Assembly: GCA_002943765.1 (NCBI GenBank)
Contig: PQWQ01000003.1
Span: 2,603,501-2,667,500, forward strand
Reading direction: 5' to 3'
Length of the DNA: 64,000 nt
Origin: Psoroptes ovis
Taxonomy: Eukaryota; Arthropoda; Arachnida; Sarcoptiformes; Psoroptidae
In this document: positions 1 through 12,012 of the stretch, piece by piece
Position numbering within the stretch: the first letter of the stretch is position 1
Layout: the number at the start of each line of letters is the position of its first letter
Made by a program: the position numbers and the translations under genes
Notes under the pieces: model-generated
What the model was told of the DNA's origin: nothing
Seen by the model: the letters and a program-made list of their open reading frames with translations, nothing else
Database searches by the model: none

Positions 1-100
1 TGTTTTATTCAATTTACCAGTTGTGAATAATAATAAACAAATAAAAATGAAATGATTTTTCCCAATAATTTCGATGAAATCTTGATTTGAAAATATTTAC

Positions 101-176
101 CCTGTCCAATAAGTTCATGCCACTTGAATTGATGAAAATCTCCATTGAAAATCGGCAAGAATTTTTCGGACAAACC
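101..176. mobile_element. Diverged short MITE, mariner-like hairpin family
   Basis: The left arm reads TGTCCAATAAGTTCATGCC. The right arm, reverse-complemented, reads about GTCCGAAAAATTCTTGCC. The two enclose a core of about 40 bp. The arms resemble those of the intact 80-bp element at 1613-1692 and the copies at 45033, 57971 and 59373. No transposase is present, so this is a non-autonomous relic. Confidence 0.6.
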
Positions 177-1612
177 AAATATTTATAATCATAAAGATTT
201 TTTCTTTCTTATCTTTGCTATTCAAGATTTAATCTTTTGATTTTCAATCGTACAATCAATGTTTTTACAGTTTTTCAATTTTACAATTTTTTGCATTTTG
301 CAATTTGTATCTTGCCGCGTTCAAATTCAAATATGATTTTAAAATAGTACCGATTTGAATCAATTTGCTTTATTCCAAGAAATAATCATTTTCATTTTGC
401 ATTTACGTGTAAATACATTATAAATGAGTCAATAAATAAATAAAACAAATAAATTGCATTAAATAATCAATGAAATATAATTCAAAATAAATCAAAGTTT
501 AATCACATTACAAATCAAATATTAGTAAATACATGTTAAATTAAGCAAACAAACAAACAAATATTTCATTATTATAATCTAATGATAATGATAATCATAT
601 TTCAATTCATTTTTTAATATTTAGTTTAATATCACTGGAGTAACCACACAAATGCACTCTGCTAATACACATTTATTTCAAGATTATTCAATGTGTCAAT
701 CATTCAAAGAAAGAAAAAATTAACTAAAACCAGGTGACAAGTATGAAATATTCTTGTCGGAATCGCATATAATAAAAATATGATTGCAATTTGCAAATAA
801 CTTTGCCGACAAAATCCAAAAAATGAAAAATAAAATGAAAATCTGTTGAAAATTTATGACATTTTTGCTGGTGATTCACATTTTCAAATGAAAATATTGA
901 AATTCCAACATTTGAAACAAATATGACAACAATATGTTAAGGCAATTTATTATGTAATTTTCGATGATGTTTATTTATTCTCCTCGTACAATTTTAATAT
1001 GACATTTTTTTCATGAATGAATTTTTCGAAATATTTGATCTGTGTTTGGAGAGCCTCAGTAAACAAACAAATAAACGAACGAATGAAAAAATGGAAATGA
1101 AATGAACATTTAATTGTTTATCAGAAATGTCATAATTATCTACGGTTGTAATGGCCGTTGTTAGCGATGGTGGTGGTGGCGGTGTCGGTATCATGGCAAC
1201 CTAAAAAATTTTACACAAAATAAAAGTAAAATTTGTACTCTTGCATTCATCAGTATGTCGATGATAATATTACGCTAAATTCAAATGCAAAGGTCAAATA
1301 TTTTAGGCCAATATTTTACCTTGTAAATTGATTTATTGATGCATTTGCAATGAACCTGAATTCTCCGATTTCTTCTCGATTATCAACATCTCGGGTCCTT
1401 GGTCTTTGATTTATTTGAATTTTGTTTTTTTAGTTTTTAAATTTTTTTTTATTCTGATTATCGAATGATAAATGTTTTATTTATTTAAAAATAGGCGAGA
1501 AATTAATGTATCGTTTAAAAATGCATTAAAAATGTCTTTGACATTATTTACATCAAAAAATGTTTGACAATTATTAATTGTCATTCATATTTGTTTTAAA
1601 TATTTAAATGTA

Positions 1613-1692
1613 TTAGGTTGTCCCATAAGTTCTTGCCGTTTTTCGGATGAAAAAAAATTAAAAAAACGGTAAGAACTTATGGGACAACCTAA
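1613..1692. mobile_element. 80-bp mariner-type MITE, near-perfect hairpin
   Basis: The element starts TTAGGTTGTCCCATAAG and ends with the reverse complement. The two 27-bp arms differ at one position. The element is flanked by TA on both sides (1611-1612 and 1693-1694), the target duplication of the Tc1/mariner superfamily. The loop is short and A/T-rich. Size and design are like human MADE1, two mariner terminal repeats joined directly. It has no coding capacity and the near-identity of the arms suggests a fairly recent insertion. Confidence 0.85.
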
Positions 1693-2459
1693 TATTATAT
1701 AAACTTAACAGTGTGTGGGTATTATCACATCTGAATTCATTATCGTTTTTAGTTTTAGTTTTGTTTTGTTTTTGTCTTAAAATTTATTTTTGGCCACAAT
1801 TCTTCATTGAATTTCTTATTTCGATTCGAACTTTTTCATTGAAGATCAAAATATCTGCTTAAAACTTTGATAAATATCACAGAACATCAACTTTGCATAG
1901 CATCACAAAGAGCTCACACCGTATGGCAAATTATCATGTCGATTAATCATTTTTTTCTTCCATCTTCATTCATTTATTAATCGCAATATAAGACGCTGAT
2001 ATTTTTCAAGTTTTCACAATTTTTATTGAATTTTTTTTGATATTTTGAAATAATTTGAATATATTCAAATGATATTTGTGAAATGTTTTGATGTCCAAAA
2101 ATTTAGGATTTATAAATTTGAATTGGAATAATTTGAATTTTTTCAAGGCAGAAACAAAATCATGTCAGATATTTGATACATTCGATTAATTATAATTAAA
2201 AAATTGCTTCGACATTGATTTTATTGTGGTTTTACGTTTATTGTATTTCAGAAAATAAAATGCTCAAGCATTGATATTGGCAGCGATCGAAAAAGAAAGA
2301 CATTTTTTCTAATTAGACAAACATTTCGAGTAAAATGTAAAAATATTTCGATATTTTTTTATTTGTATTTCAAAATTTACCTACGCAATTTATGATTTTA
2401 AATTCATATTCCAAATGAAATTTTTCCTCCGATTTACATGTCTGATGATGATGATGTTG

Positions 2460-2475
2460 TCGTCGTCGACGACGA
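2460..2475. repeat. 16-bp perfect CpG palindrome
   Basis: TCGTCGTCGACGACGA is its own reverse complement. It sits in a GAT/GTC trinucleotide tract, so it may be only a microsatellite by-product. Confidence 0.6.
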
Positions 2476-5400
2476 TTATTATAATGATAATTATTGTGAA
2501 AATGTTAATTATTATTAATTGTAATTTTGACATATTCTTGTATCAAAATATTCATTATAATAATGATTATTATCATCATCAATACTATCCATTAGTCATC
2601 ATATATTTATGATCATTGCTAACATATTAATCCGTTCATTAAAAATTTTTTTTAATCCATTTGAATGTAATTAAAATTAAATTTTTTTTTAAAATCATTC
2701 ATTAGATTGAAATTAACTTTTATAATTACATACCTTTCATTTTTCTCATATTTAATCTTATCTGGATGATACAATGTTTATATGGCAATTACTAGCAAAT
2801 ACATTAATACCTTTTTATATTAAATGTTATAAAAAATGAAGGTAAAAAATTGATAATTTTGCAATATCAATCAGTGTGGGCTAATAAATTTTCTTGAATT
2901 TTGTCGGTGAAAAGTATTTTTCTTTACAAATATTAAGGATGAATTTTTTATTTTTTCTCAATCAATTTCAGCATATAATTTATTCAATAATCAAAGTAAT
3001 TAATTAATTAATTAATCATCTACACAAAATCAATTGCAAATCAATTAATTATGATTTTGTTTATTTGTCTATTTTGTTCATGTATTTGAATGTTTGATTT
3101 ATATGTTTTCGATTTTTTTTCAGTTATTTCAAATCAATTATTTTATTTTTTTTCGAGACAGAAATTTTATTTTTATTTTTTTCATCATTAAATGACTGAT
3201 TTGCTAATCAATATTCTAATTAATTAGATGATTTTAATTGATTGATGTAAAAATTTGAAATTTTTTAATTTTTGATTTCACTATAAGCAAATCAATACAT
3301 AGTTTGTTGACCTTTTCTAGGTCGTCAGACATTCTTTATGTTGAATTTTTCTTCTATTTTGTTCAAAAAACATTTATCAAAAATCAATGAAAAAAAATGA
3401 AATTTTTCGATCATTTTTCAAATTTAATCTGCGTTTCAATCTTTCGGTGTCCAGACTTCCGTGTTTTTCTTTGATTCATAGCAAGATGGTATTTTACACA
3501 CTCAAAGATTGTATTGTTTGTTTCGAACGACAATAACAATACTAAACTACACCTTTCACTTTTGTTTAAAGAAAAAAGGTTAATGAATCAAACCTACCTT
3601 TACACCTCTTACCTCTTGTATTGTGAGCCTCACCTTCATAGCTACCATCATATTTTGACCCCTAAAAAAACGTCTCACAAGGTTCGTTGTACGACAATTT
3701 TTTTTCACTAAAAATTTATTCATTTAAATTCATGGACCGTATGACATAGTACGTGAATTCAAATTCAAAATAAAGAAAAATGTATCTTGTGTTACGCACG
3801 ATTAATCTTATATTAAAATTTATAGAAAAAAATTCAGCTGCTGTTTTCAATATGTATTTAGACGTGTATATGTGACAAAATACATACACACACAAACCTT
3901 ACACGCGCAACAACCTTTCTTTTTTTTCGAAATGAAAATAGGTTTACTTCAGGTGAAAGTACAATGAAAAGTACCGTTTCATTTCATTTCATATGCATAT
4001 GCATAAATAGAGAGAAAAAACATTTGTCGTTTGGTTCATGTCTTTATGAATGTAAAAAACCAATAATTTAATTCATTCATCATTCACCAAACATCATATC
4101 GACCGGCTGCCGCAGATTATTACATTCGAAGCAAAAATTATTTTTAAAAAAATAAGTGAAGAAAACCCATATAGAAATACCATACCATTTTATTAAAAAA
4201 ATAATAATTCAATGATTGTTTCTTTTAATAAATGTTAATATGACACACATAAGCACACACGCGCATAGCCATAATCATCATCATTACCATTTGTGTGATA
4301 TACACACACGTGCCACGCGTGCAATTTGTTGAATGATTTAAAATTTATGTTCAAGAAACTCACTTCAAAATAAGCAGGTGGTGGTCTTTCTACGCAAATG
4401 ATGATCATCAGAAAATTAGAAATTGTTTCTATTATTATTTTCTCTGAATTGACCATAGCCCAAACCTCCGAAACGATGATTGATATCGTTTTAAGATTAG
4501 ATTGTCAAAATGAAAAAAAAAATGTCTGTAAGTCAAAAACAAGCACAATTTGAAATATTGTTGAGTCAATTGTATTTTATTTCTTACACAGAAAAGTGAA
4601 AATAACAATTTAAACCAAATTTTTAAGTCTTCATTACAATTTAGCTTGGTAACCGATGCTGAGTTGTAATAATTTGCAGTCATTTCGTAAATGAATATAA
4701 ATTATGATTAGCTGCTGTATTTATTTTGATGATAATTTAACAATTTAATAATATTTTATTACATAAATAATAATGATAATCCAATTGTATTGAGAGAAAT
4801 TGAAACTTTAAAAATTATTAACCTTTAACCTTAATGATTGTGCCTTTCTAGAAAAAAAATTATTTGAAATTAAATAAAATGAAACACCCTCACATTAATT
4901 TTCACAAATTTTCAATTCAAATTTTTGTAGTATTTATAAAGTCAAATAGTCAAATTTATTTAAATTTATTTGTATTTTAAAACATGATAATCTTCCATAT
5001 GTTCAATTATGATTATAAAATGTTATTTAAATTTAATGAAATTGAAAAAAAAACATATTTTACGTGTAAAAAATGCTTTCAATGCAAATTTCACATTGAA
5101 ATCTGTCAAAATATTTTTTTTTCTATTTTTTTCAAGTATTGTTACATATAATGATTGAAACATTTTTGCATACAATTAACAATATTTGATTTGTATGATT
5201 TGATGTTTTAATTTTTTCAGTTAATTTTAATAAGATTAAACCTAATTTCATTTTATTGAATCAATTTTTTTTATTTCATTTTTTTTCATTTTCAGTTTGA
5301 CTTTTTCAACATGTTTTCTCATTTCATCATTTATTTTGATTGAATTCAGAAAAAAATATACCAGACTTGCATAGTGTCTAGTCAATTTCAATCTACAAAT

Positions 5401-7473
5401 TAGAACAAATTTGAAATGAAATTTGAATAAAGAATTTCCATTTTAAAATAATATTTATTGTTTTCACATCAAACAAACAAACAAAAAAAAATTATATCAG
5501 TTTGTTCTGTATGTCAAGAATAATAGGAAAATTTTCAAAGTTAAATTTAGATCACTTTGATTGTATTTCTGTTAATTTATTTTTGCAATTATTTATTCTG
5601 TGTTTTGTTATATGTTTTTGCCTGGATTTCTTTAGCTTTTATTCGTTTTTTTGAAAAATAATCATTCATTTCATTAATTTGATTTGAATTCTTCTCTTTT
5701 CTTTTATGCACAAAATTTATTTTTTTCGTTTTTCTGATCAAAATCTTGATTTTGAATATTTTGAATAATTTGCAAAAAATAACAAATAAATAATTTCAAA
5801 TGATACAATCATAGTTTTCAACGATCTAAATCCGAATATTCATGGCCATTGATTTTTATTATTATTATAATTGTTGTTGTTATTCGTAATTTTTCCGCTT
5901 AAATTTATTTAAAGAAATAAATTTATTTTTTCTTTTTTTTTTAATTTTCCTCAAATATTTGGGTGTCCAAAGATTTATGATCATTAAAATGTTCTGGGTT
6001 TTTTCTTTCTAGTTGTTGTTGCTGTTCTAATATTCAATATTTGAATGATGCACATTTTGCATATATGTGTTCGCATGTAAATAATAATAACAATAATATT
6101 AATTAAAACAATGTAATTAAACCTTGAAGTTTACTTGCTTTTTTCTCTGAACAAGATGAGCAAAGATTTAATGATTATTTCGTTTTCAAATAAATCTCAT
6201 TTCATTTGTTGATTTATTTTTGTTCAACATTTGTACAAATTTTAAAAATATCAATGAAAATTTCAAATAGAATTTCATCAGAATTTCTATCATTTCGTCT
6301 ATTTTAAATTTGATAATGAAAAACAGAAATTCAAATTCATTGTATTTCAAAGATCATTGACATTTTTTCTCTTCGTTTTTGCTTCGCAAATTAACCCATC
6401 TGTGACGAAACATGTATAACATTTATTGGAAAACATTTAAAAATATTCCAATGAAAAACAAATTGAAAATTCAAATTCAAATGATCAAATGACATTAAAT
6501 AATTATCATAATTTTTTCTCTATATTTCTGCTTGAAATTATCTCCAAGAATCCATCAATAATTAATAATTCGATATGCTTTGGATTATTAGCATAATCAT
6601 CACAATAATTACAGACATAACACAGCAGGCAATCCTTTTTTCATTTTGATCAGAAACATCGATTTTATCATCATAAGGCCATCATATTAATTATGAAAAT
6701 AAAAAAAAAAAAACGAATTAATATAATATTTCAAGACATAAAATCAGAAATCAGACACTAATAACTTGTTGCACATACACACACTCATTACTTTGTTGTT
6801 GTTGTTGTTGTATAATTATTCAAATTGATGAACTTTGTATGTTTGACCTGTATTTCGTTTGATGATTGTTTCATTTCAATTAATTTTATTTTTTCTCGAT
6901 GATTAAACGAATAAAAATCTCTTAAAACAAAACAAACAAATAAAAATAGAAAAATTCATTTCGTAAGATAATTAATTTGATGAAGAATTTGAATATTTAA
7001 ATAAATCAAAGATGTTTGAATTAATCAAACTGATCTAAAAATATTAATTTACTTATTTTTCGCATCTCACATCGGTCATCATCATCATCATTGTTATAAA
7101 ATTAAAATCTCGGTTCATTGAAATCAATGAATACCGACGATGATAGTGAACACCGAAGCATTCACAAAAATTTTTTCTCTAATCCTTTTTTTACATTTTG
7201 TATGATAATAGTAACGATTATGATGGCACCATCTTATGTTATCATCAAATGTTAAGTACGTTTATCTCAGCCAGAAGAAAAGAAAAACATCCAGACAAAG
7301 TTTTCATCAAATTTTCTCTTATTTGATGTACGATGACATAAGGATTATGGTTCAATAGAATTTACATTTTTACTTTTTTTCTGTACGGAAAATACTTGTT
7401 TTAAATTTCATAATTAAAATTAAATACATTAAAAGACAATGTCGAGTTTAATCATGATTTAAATATGATTTAA

Positions 7474-7619
7474 CCCTTAAAACTCGAGTGGTGAGCATAG
7501 CTCACCATAAGATGTAATGCAACAACTCGATAGGCGCCCCTCAGTCACCATTTTACATGAGTGTGAAAATTGTCGAGCTGCTGGCTCGCTTGCGCTGTAA
7601 ATGCCTCGAGTTCTAAGGG
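7474..7619. mobile_element. 146-bp piggyBac-type MITE flanked by TTAA
   Basis: The element is bounded by TTAA at 7470-7473 and at 7620-7623. Its terminal inverted repeats are CCCTTAAAACTCGAG on the left and the reverse complement of CCCTTAGAACTCGAG on the right, matching at 14 of 15 positions. A CCC start next to a TTAA target duplication is the hallmark of the piggyBac superfamily. The interior is richer in G+C than its surroundings and has a small hairpin (GGTGAGC, 3-nt loop, GCTCACC; 7490-7506). There is no transposase, so the copy is non-autonomous. Confidence 0.85.
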
Positions 7620-10600
7620 TTAATAGTTATTTTTTGTTTCAATGGTTTTAATCATATTTCTTGTGTATGTTTTCATTCATTTGTCTGTGTGTGGCATTTA
7701 TAAGAGAAAATAGAAATACAAATATTCAAAATTTTAAATTAATTCAAATTTATTTTTGTTCAATTTTCGCTTTTGGCTGATGCCACCAGACATATATTCA
7801 GACATGCTGAATGAATAGTTTCCATTGTTCACCGGCCTATGATGTTAATATTTTGAAAATGAAAATTTGAAGTGAATTTGAAATTGGAAAAATAGAAAAT
7901 TATTAGGCGTTTTGCCAGGAGAGAAAACAGCGGTGCTTGTTGTTTTTGTTTGAAGAATATTTTTTAAAATTCTCTTTTCTTTTCGATAAATTCAAAAGTT
8001 TATTCAATTTTTTTCCAGAGATTTTTGAAGAGAAAATTGAAAATCAATCTAACGATTGATTGATTGATTGATTTATCAGACAGCAAAATACATTAATATT
8101 TATGATTTACCTTTGTTATTTGCGCAATTTCGATTGATTTTTTTTCCTTTTCTTGTTTATTTGCCGGTATAAGACAACCTTTTTTTTCATTTCAATTTCA
8201 AATTATAAATTATTATCTCATTTATTTGAGATTATCGCAAAATGATTGACCATGAAACGGATTAAGGATAAACAATTTTTTAAAAAATTTTTTCCATGAA
8301 ATATTCATGAATAAGCAACAAAATCAAATCAAGAATTATGATTTATTCTTTGAATCGTTGAATATTGATCAAATCGATAATCTCAAAAAACGTTTTATCC
8401 TCATTATTATCGTGTTTTCGCAAGCATCTTGCTTAGAAACAGTGTGAAGCCATGAAATTGAATTTCCATCTCTGTCAAAGGAATATTGATAAAATTCATT
8501 GAATTAATTTTGATCAAAATTGTTGTTGTATATGCATAATTCATAAAACTAAATCAAGAATCACGTTTCATATTTATGAAAAAATAAAACAAGAATATAA
8601 ATTGAAGAAATTTTCCCAATTTTTTTAAATTCAAAAATTTGAAATTTTTCATATTTTGTCAAATTGCATAATTTTGAATTTAATTATGATGTCACATTTC
8701 AATTGAATTGAATTTTTTTTATTTGAAAAAAATTGAATAAAAAATCAATTTTTATTATTTTTATCTCAATCAATTGAAATTATAAATGAAAACCGCATGT
8801 GTAAGTTGTTACAAAACAGCTGAAGCAGCTGGTTCTATTCTTATGGTCCGGAGTATCGAAGAAGAAGTGCCCTAATTTTTCAATGCGACAAAAAAAATTA
8901 ATGTACGGTAGTCCAAAATCAAAATGAAGAGAAAAGAAAAAAAATATCGATTTTATTATCATGATAAATACGATGAATACACGATTATTGTGACAGTTGT
9001 ATTCCCTTGAAAAGTGTTTCGAATGTGTATGTATCAAATGTCAAAAGTTTTTTGTTCAATTTCAAACTTTCGAAAATTTACGGTACTTTTTTGAACTTCT
9101 ATTGTTTGATTGTTTGGTTTGTTTGTCAAACATAAAGTGAATGAATATCATAATTCAAAGTAACTAATTGGGAATTTATTTAATTAATCAATCGATAAAA
9201 AAAATAATGATTTATTAATAATGATTGACATTGACAATAATTTGCAATCGAAAAATTTTTTTTATTACTATTATTATCTATCGTCAAAGTCAATCAACCA
9301 TATACCTATTGTCGATTGTGATTTTTTTTTTTAAATGAAAATAAAATTCTTGTCAAAGCGATGATGACGAGTCGTTTATACCAAACAACAAATTTACAAA
9401 TTCATAGTGTCATAAAAATAAAGATAAAATTCAGTCTCAATTGCTGGGGATGTTTATTTGATGCCCTCAGGGACATTACCTTTATCTCTATTTTTTACAT
9501 ATTTTGCCATTTATAAAGCAAAAAAAATACTTCTGACAAAATTGAAAATTTGTCTGCGTGAAAATTATGGATAATTATGGAAAAGTTCAAATCTTTGTTA
9601 ACCTTTGCTCTGTTATCAGTTGATTAATACGAATTAAAGGTAATTTTCAAGGCATTTTGGGCCTAATAATGATTAAAACAACAAAATGATTTGTTTGTTT
9701 TCGTCTATTTCCATTTGTTATGAAATTCATAATGTAAATCAGAATTTAAATCCAAAATCAATTAAATCGATGATGACATTTGTTTGAATTTATTTATTTT
9801 ATTTTGTATTCACAGTTTGTACAATTGTTTAAACTTGTATTCGATTGTCAGTTTTTTAAAAGGCAAAATGCAAAAAAATAAATTATTAAGGGTCTGTCAT
9901 TTAGTTGGTTGATTTAGTGGGACTTTAGAAGAAAAAATTTTGAAAAAACTAGGTCTTGGAAGATGAATAAATGAATAAAAATAATGGTTGTTTTCATTCG
10001 AAATTGAATCGATAAGCAAAATGAATAAAGATTATGTCGATCATAATCATATGGTCATATCATTTATTGATCATTATCTTCGTAAATAAAAGTTTATAAT
10101 GATCATTATGATCATTAATAGCAACTGTAGCAACACCGACTTCAAAATTCAAAAAAAAAAAAAAAAACAAACTTTAAACTAAATCAAAGGTGTTTGACAT
10201 TAATTATTTATCTCTTCGTCATTATTATTACTGAATTAGGTTCAATTTTTGGTCCAAAAAAATCAAATAAATAAATATCTCTAAATGTGTTCCATGCATT
10301 TGTCTTGATTCATTTTATTTTATTATTCCTTTTCATTCAAACACCGGTAATGTTTGCTTTGTCCTACATTTTTGACTACATTTCTGATAAAATAAAAAGA
10401 AATAAAACAAATTCAATCAACCACAAGACACGCGTCAATTATCATTATTGATTGTATTTATTTATAAACTCATCATCATCATTATTAACTCAATATACAA
10501 ACGATTGATAGTCAATAATAACGATAAAAATTCGCTAGTATCCGGATGCAGATGTTTTTATTTCATTATTTCTATGGATATTGGAAAATGGAAAAAAATT

Positions 10601-12012
10601 TTTACAAATGTAAAATTTCAAATGTTCAAAGACAAATAATCAATTCAAATGAATGAAATTATATATTTCAAATTTTTTTTTGTTGAAAATATTCAATAAT
10701 GATGCAATTATGAAATGAATTTTCATTGGAATTTCAGTGCTCCCCTTGTAATAGTACTCAACCAAGAATATTTTGATTTGCAAAATTATTTTTCAATGCA
10801 GAATGAATTGAATATTTTAATGTATTCGTAAATTTGTTTTCTATTGATAAAATCGATTATTTCGCATGTTTTGTGAAAGTTGACCAAAAAAATAGAAAAA
10901 AGAAAATTCCCAGTCCATTGGGTCATGGAAACAATCGACGACCACTATGGAAAATTTCCAATTTTTTTCAATTTTGAAAACTTTTAAAATTTCAAATTTG
11001 GAACCACAAGGGGTACATGAAAGATGTTTGTGTTTGCTGCAAAACGAGAAAATTTCAATTTAAATTTTTTTTTGATTCGATCGCGAAATTTGACACTGTT
11101 CCATAGAAAATATGATCAATTCTGTCATCATTGATTATGCCACCGAAACAAACAAACAATTCATCTTTGTAACATTTGTTTGCAAGAATTTTGAATTAAT
11201 TTTTGAATGAAATCAAAGAAAAATATTTAAATTTGTCATGAAACAAGCAAATGTTGTTGCACTCACAAGTACCATTTTTTCTTGAATCATTTTTTTATTT
11301 TCTTGCTTTCACTGTGATTTACAACAGAGTTTCTGGATCATTTCCTGTTTTAAATAATTGTCAATAATTGTTATCATTTGTTTTTAATCTTGTTGGTTGT
11401 TGAAATTATATGTTTTCTCGTCTTAATGGAAAACATATGGATTTGATTTGAATCAATTGAATCGAGAAAAAGGGAAAAAAATTAAATTTAAATGAATCGT
11501 CTCTAGTACCGTCGAATGATTTAATAAATCAGAATTTTTATCAAATTATGACGTGGATTCACTGTACGATTCATTTTTCATTTTAGTAAAGATTTTGACA
11601 AAATACTATGATTGACTATCATGGACGATTCGCAATGGCGTAGGGAAAAATTTGTCTGAAAATTCTCGGAAAAGTCCTTTGATAATTGAGTTTGACATTC
11701 ATTCAATCATTGTTCAATTGTTTATTTCGAAATTCTTCAAAATTGTTTTTTTTAATGTAATTGAATAGTATTGTTGGCATTTTTTAATTATTTTTTCAGT
11801 TGAATTAAGATTTATTATTCAATTGTCAATCAGTAATGAAAATCCAGTTTAATATCAGTCGTCTATCGATAATTTTGCAATAGATATTGTTCGATTATTA
11901 TTATTATTATCCATTATTTTTATTGATTTCTTTGATTGTATTTTTTGTTGATCGATTCTAGTCTAAATCATTTTTTATTTCATTTATTTTTTTATTATTT
12001 CATTTCAAACAG

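Larger units (their letters stand above)
1..12012. other. Non-coding 12-kb stretch left of NELL exons
   Basis: I see no convincing coding exon here. Open frames are short, low-complexity and composition-driven. The region is very AT-rich with poly-A/T runs and TTA, TTAA and ATC microsatellites. It contains three small transposon relics (101-176, 1613-1692, 7474-7619) that are listed separately. Because the first NELL exon seen at 12013 begins inside a codon, at least the right part must be intron. Whether the left part is intron or intergenic cannot be decided here. The missing signal-peptide exon could lie here unrecognised or beyond the left edge. Confidence 0.6.

Noticed and set aside
752..816. 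TTGTCGG...CCGACAA inverted pair, possible sixth MITE copy
   Set aside because: Only the outer 7 bp match well; interior arms and end sequence do not fit the family.
2415..2612. 65-codon open frame with Met/Ile/Tyr/His runs
   Set aside because: Composition follows GAT/ATT microsatellites; no conserved motif and no splice partners.
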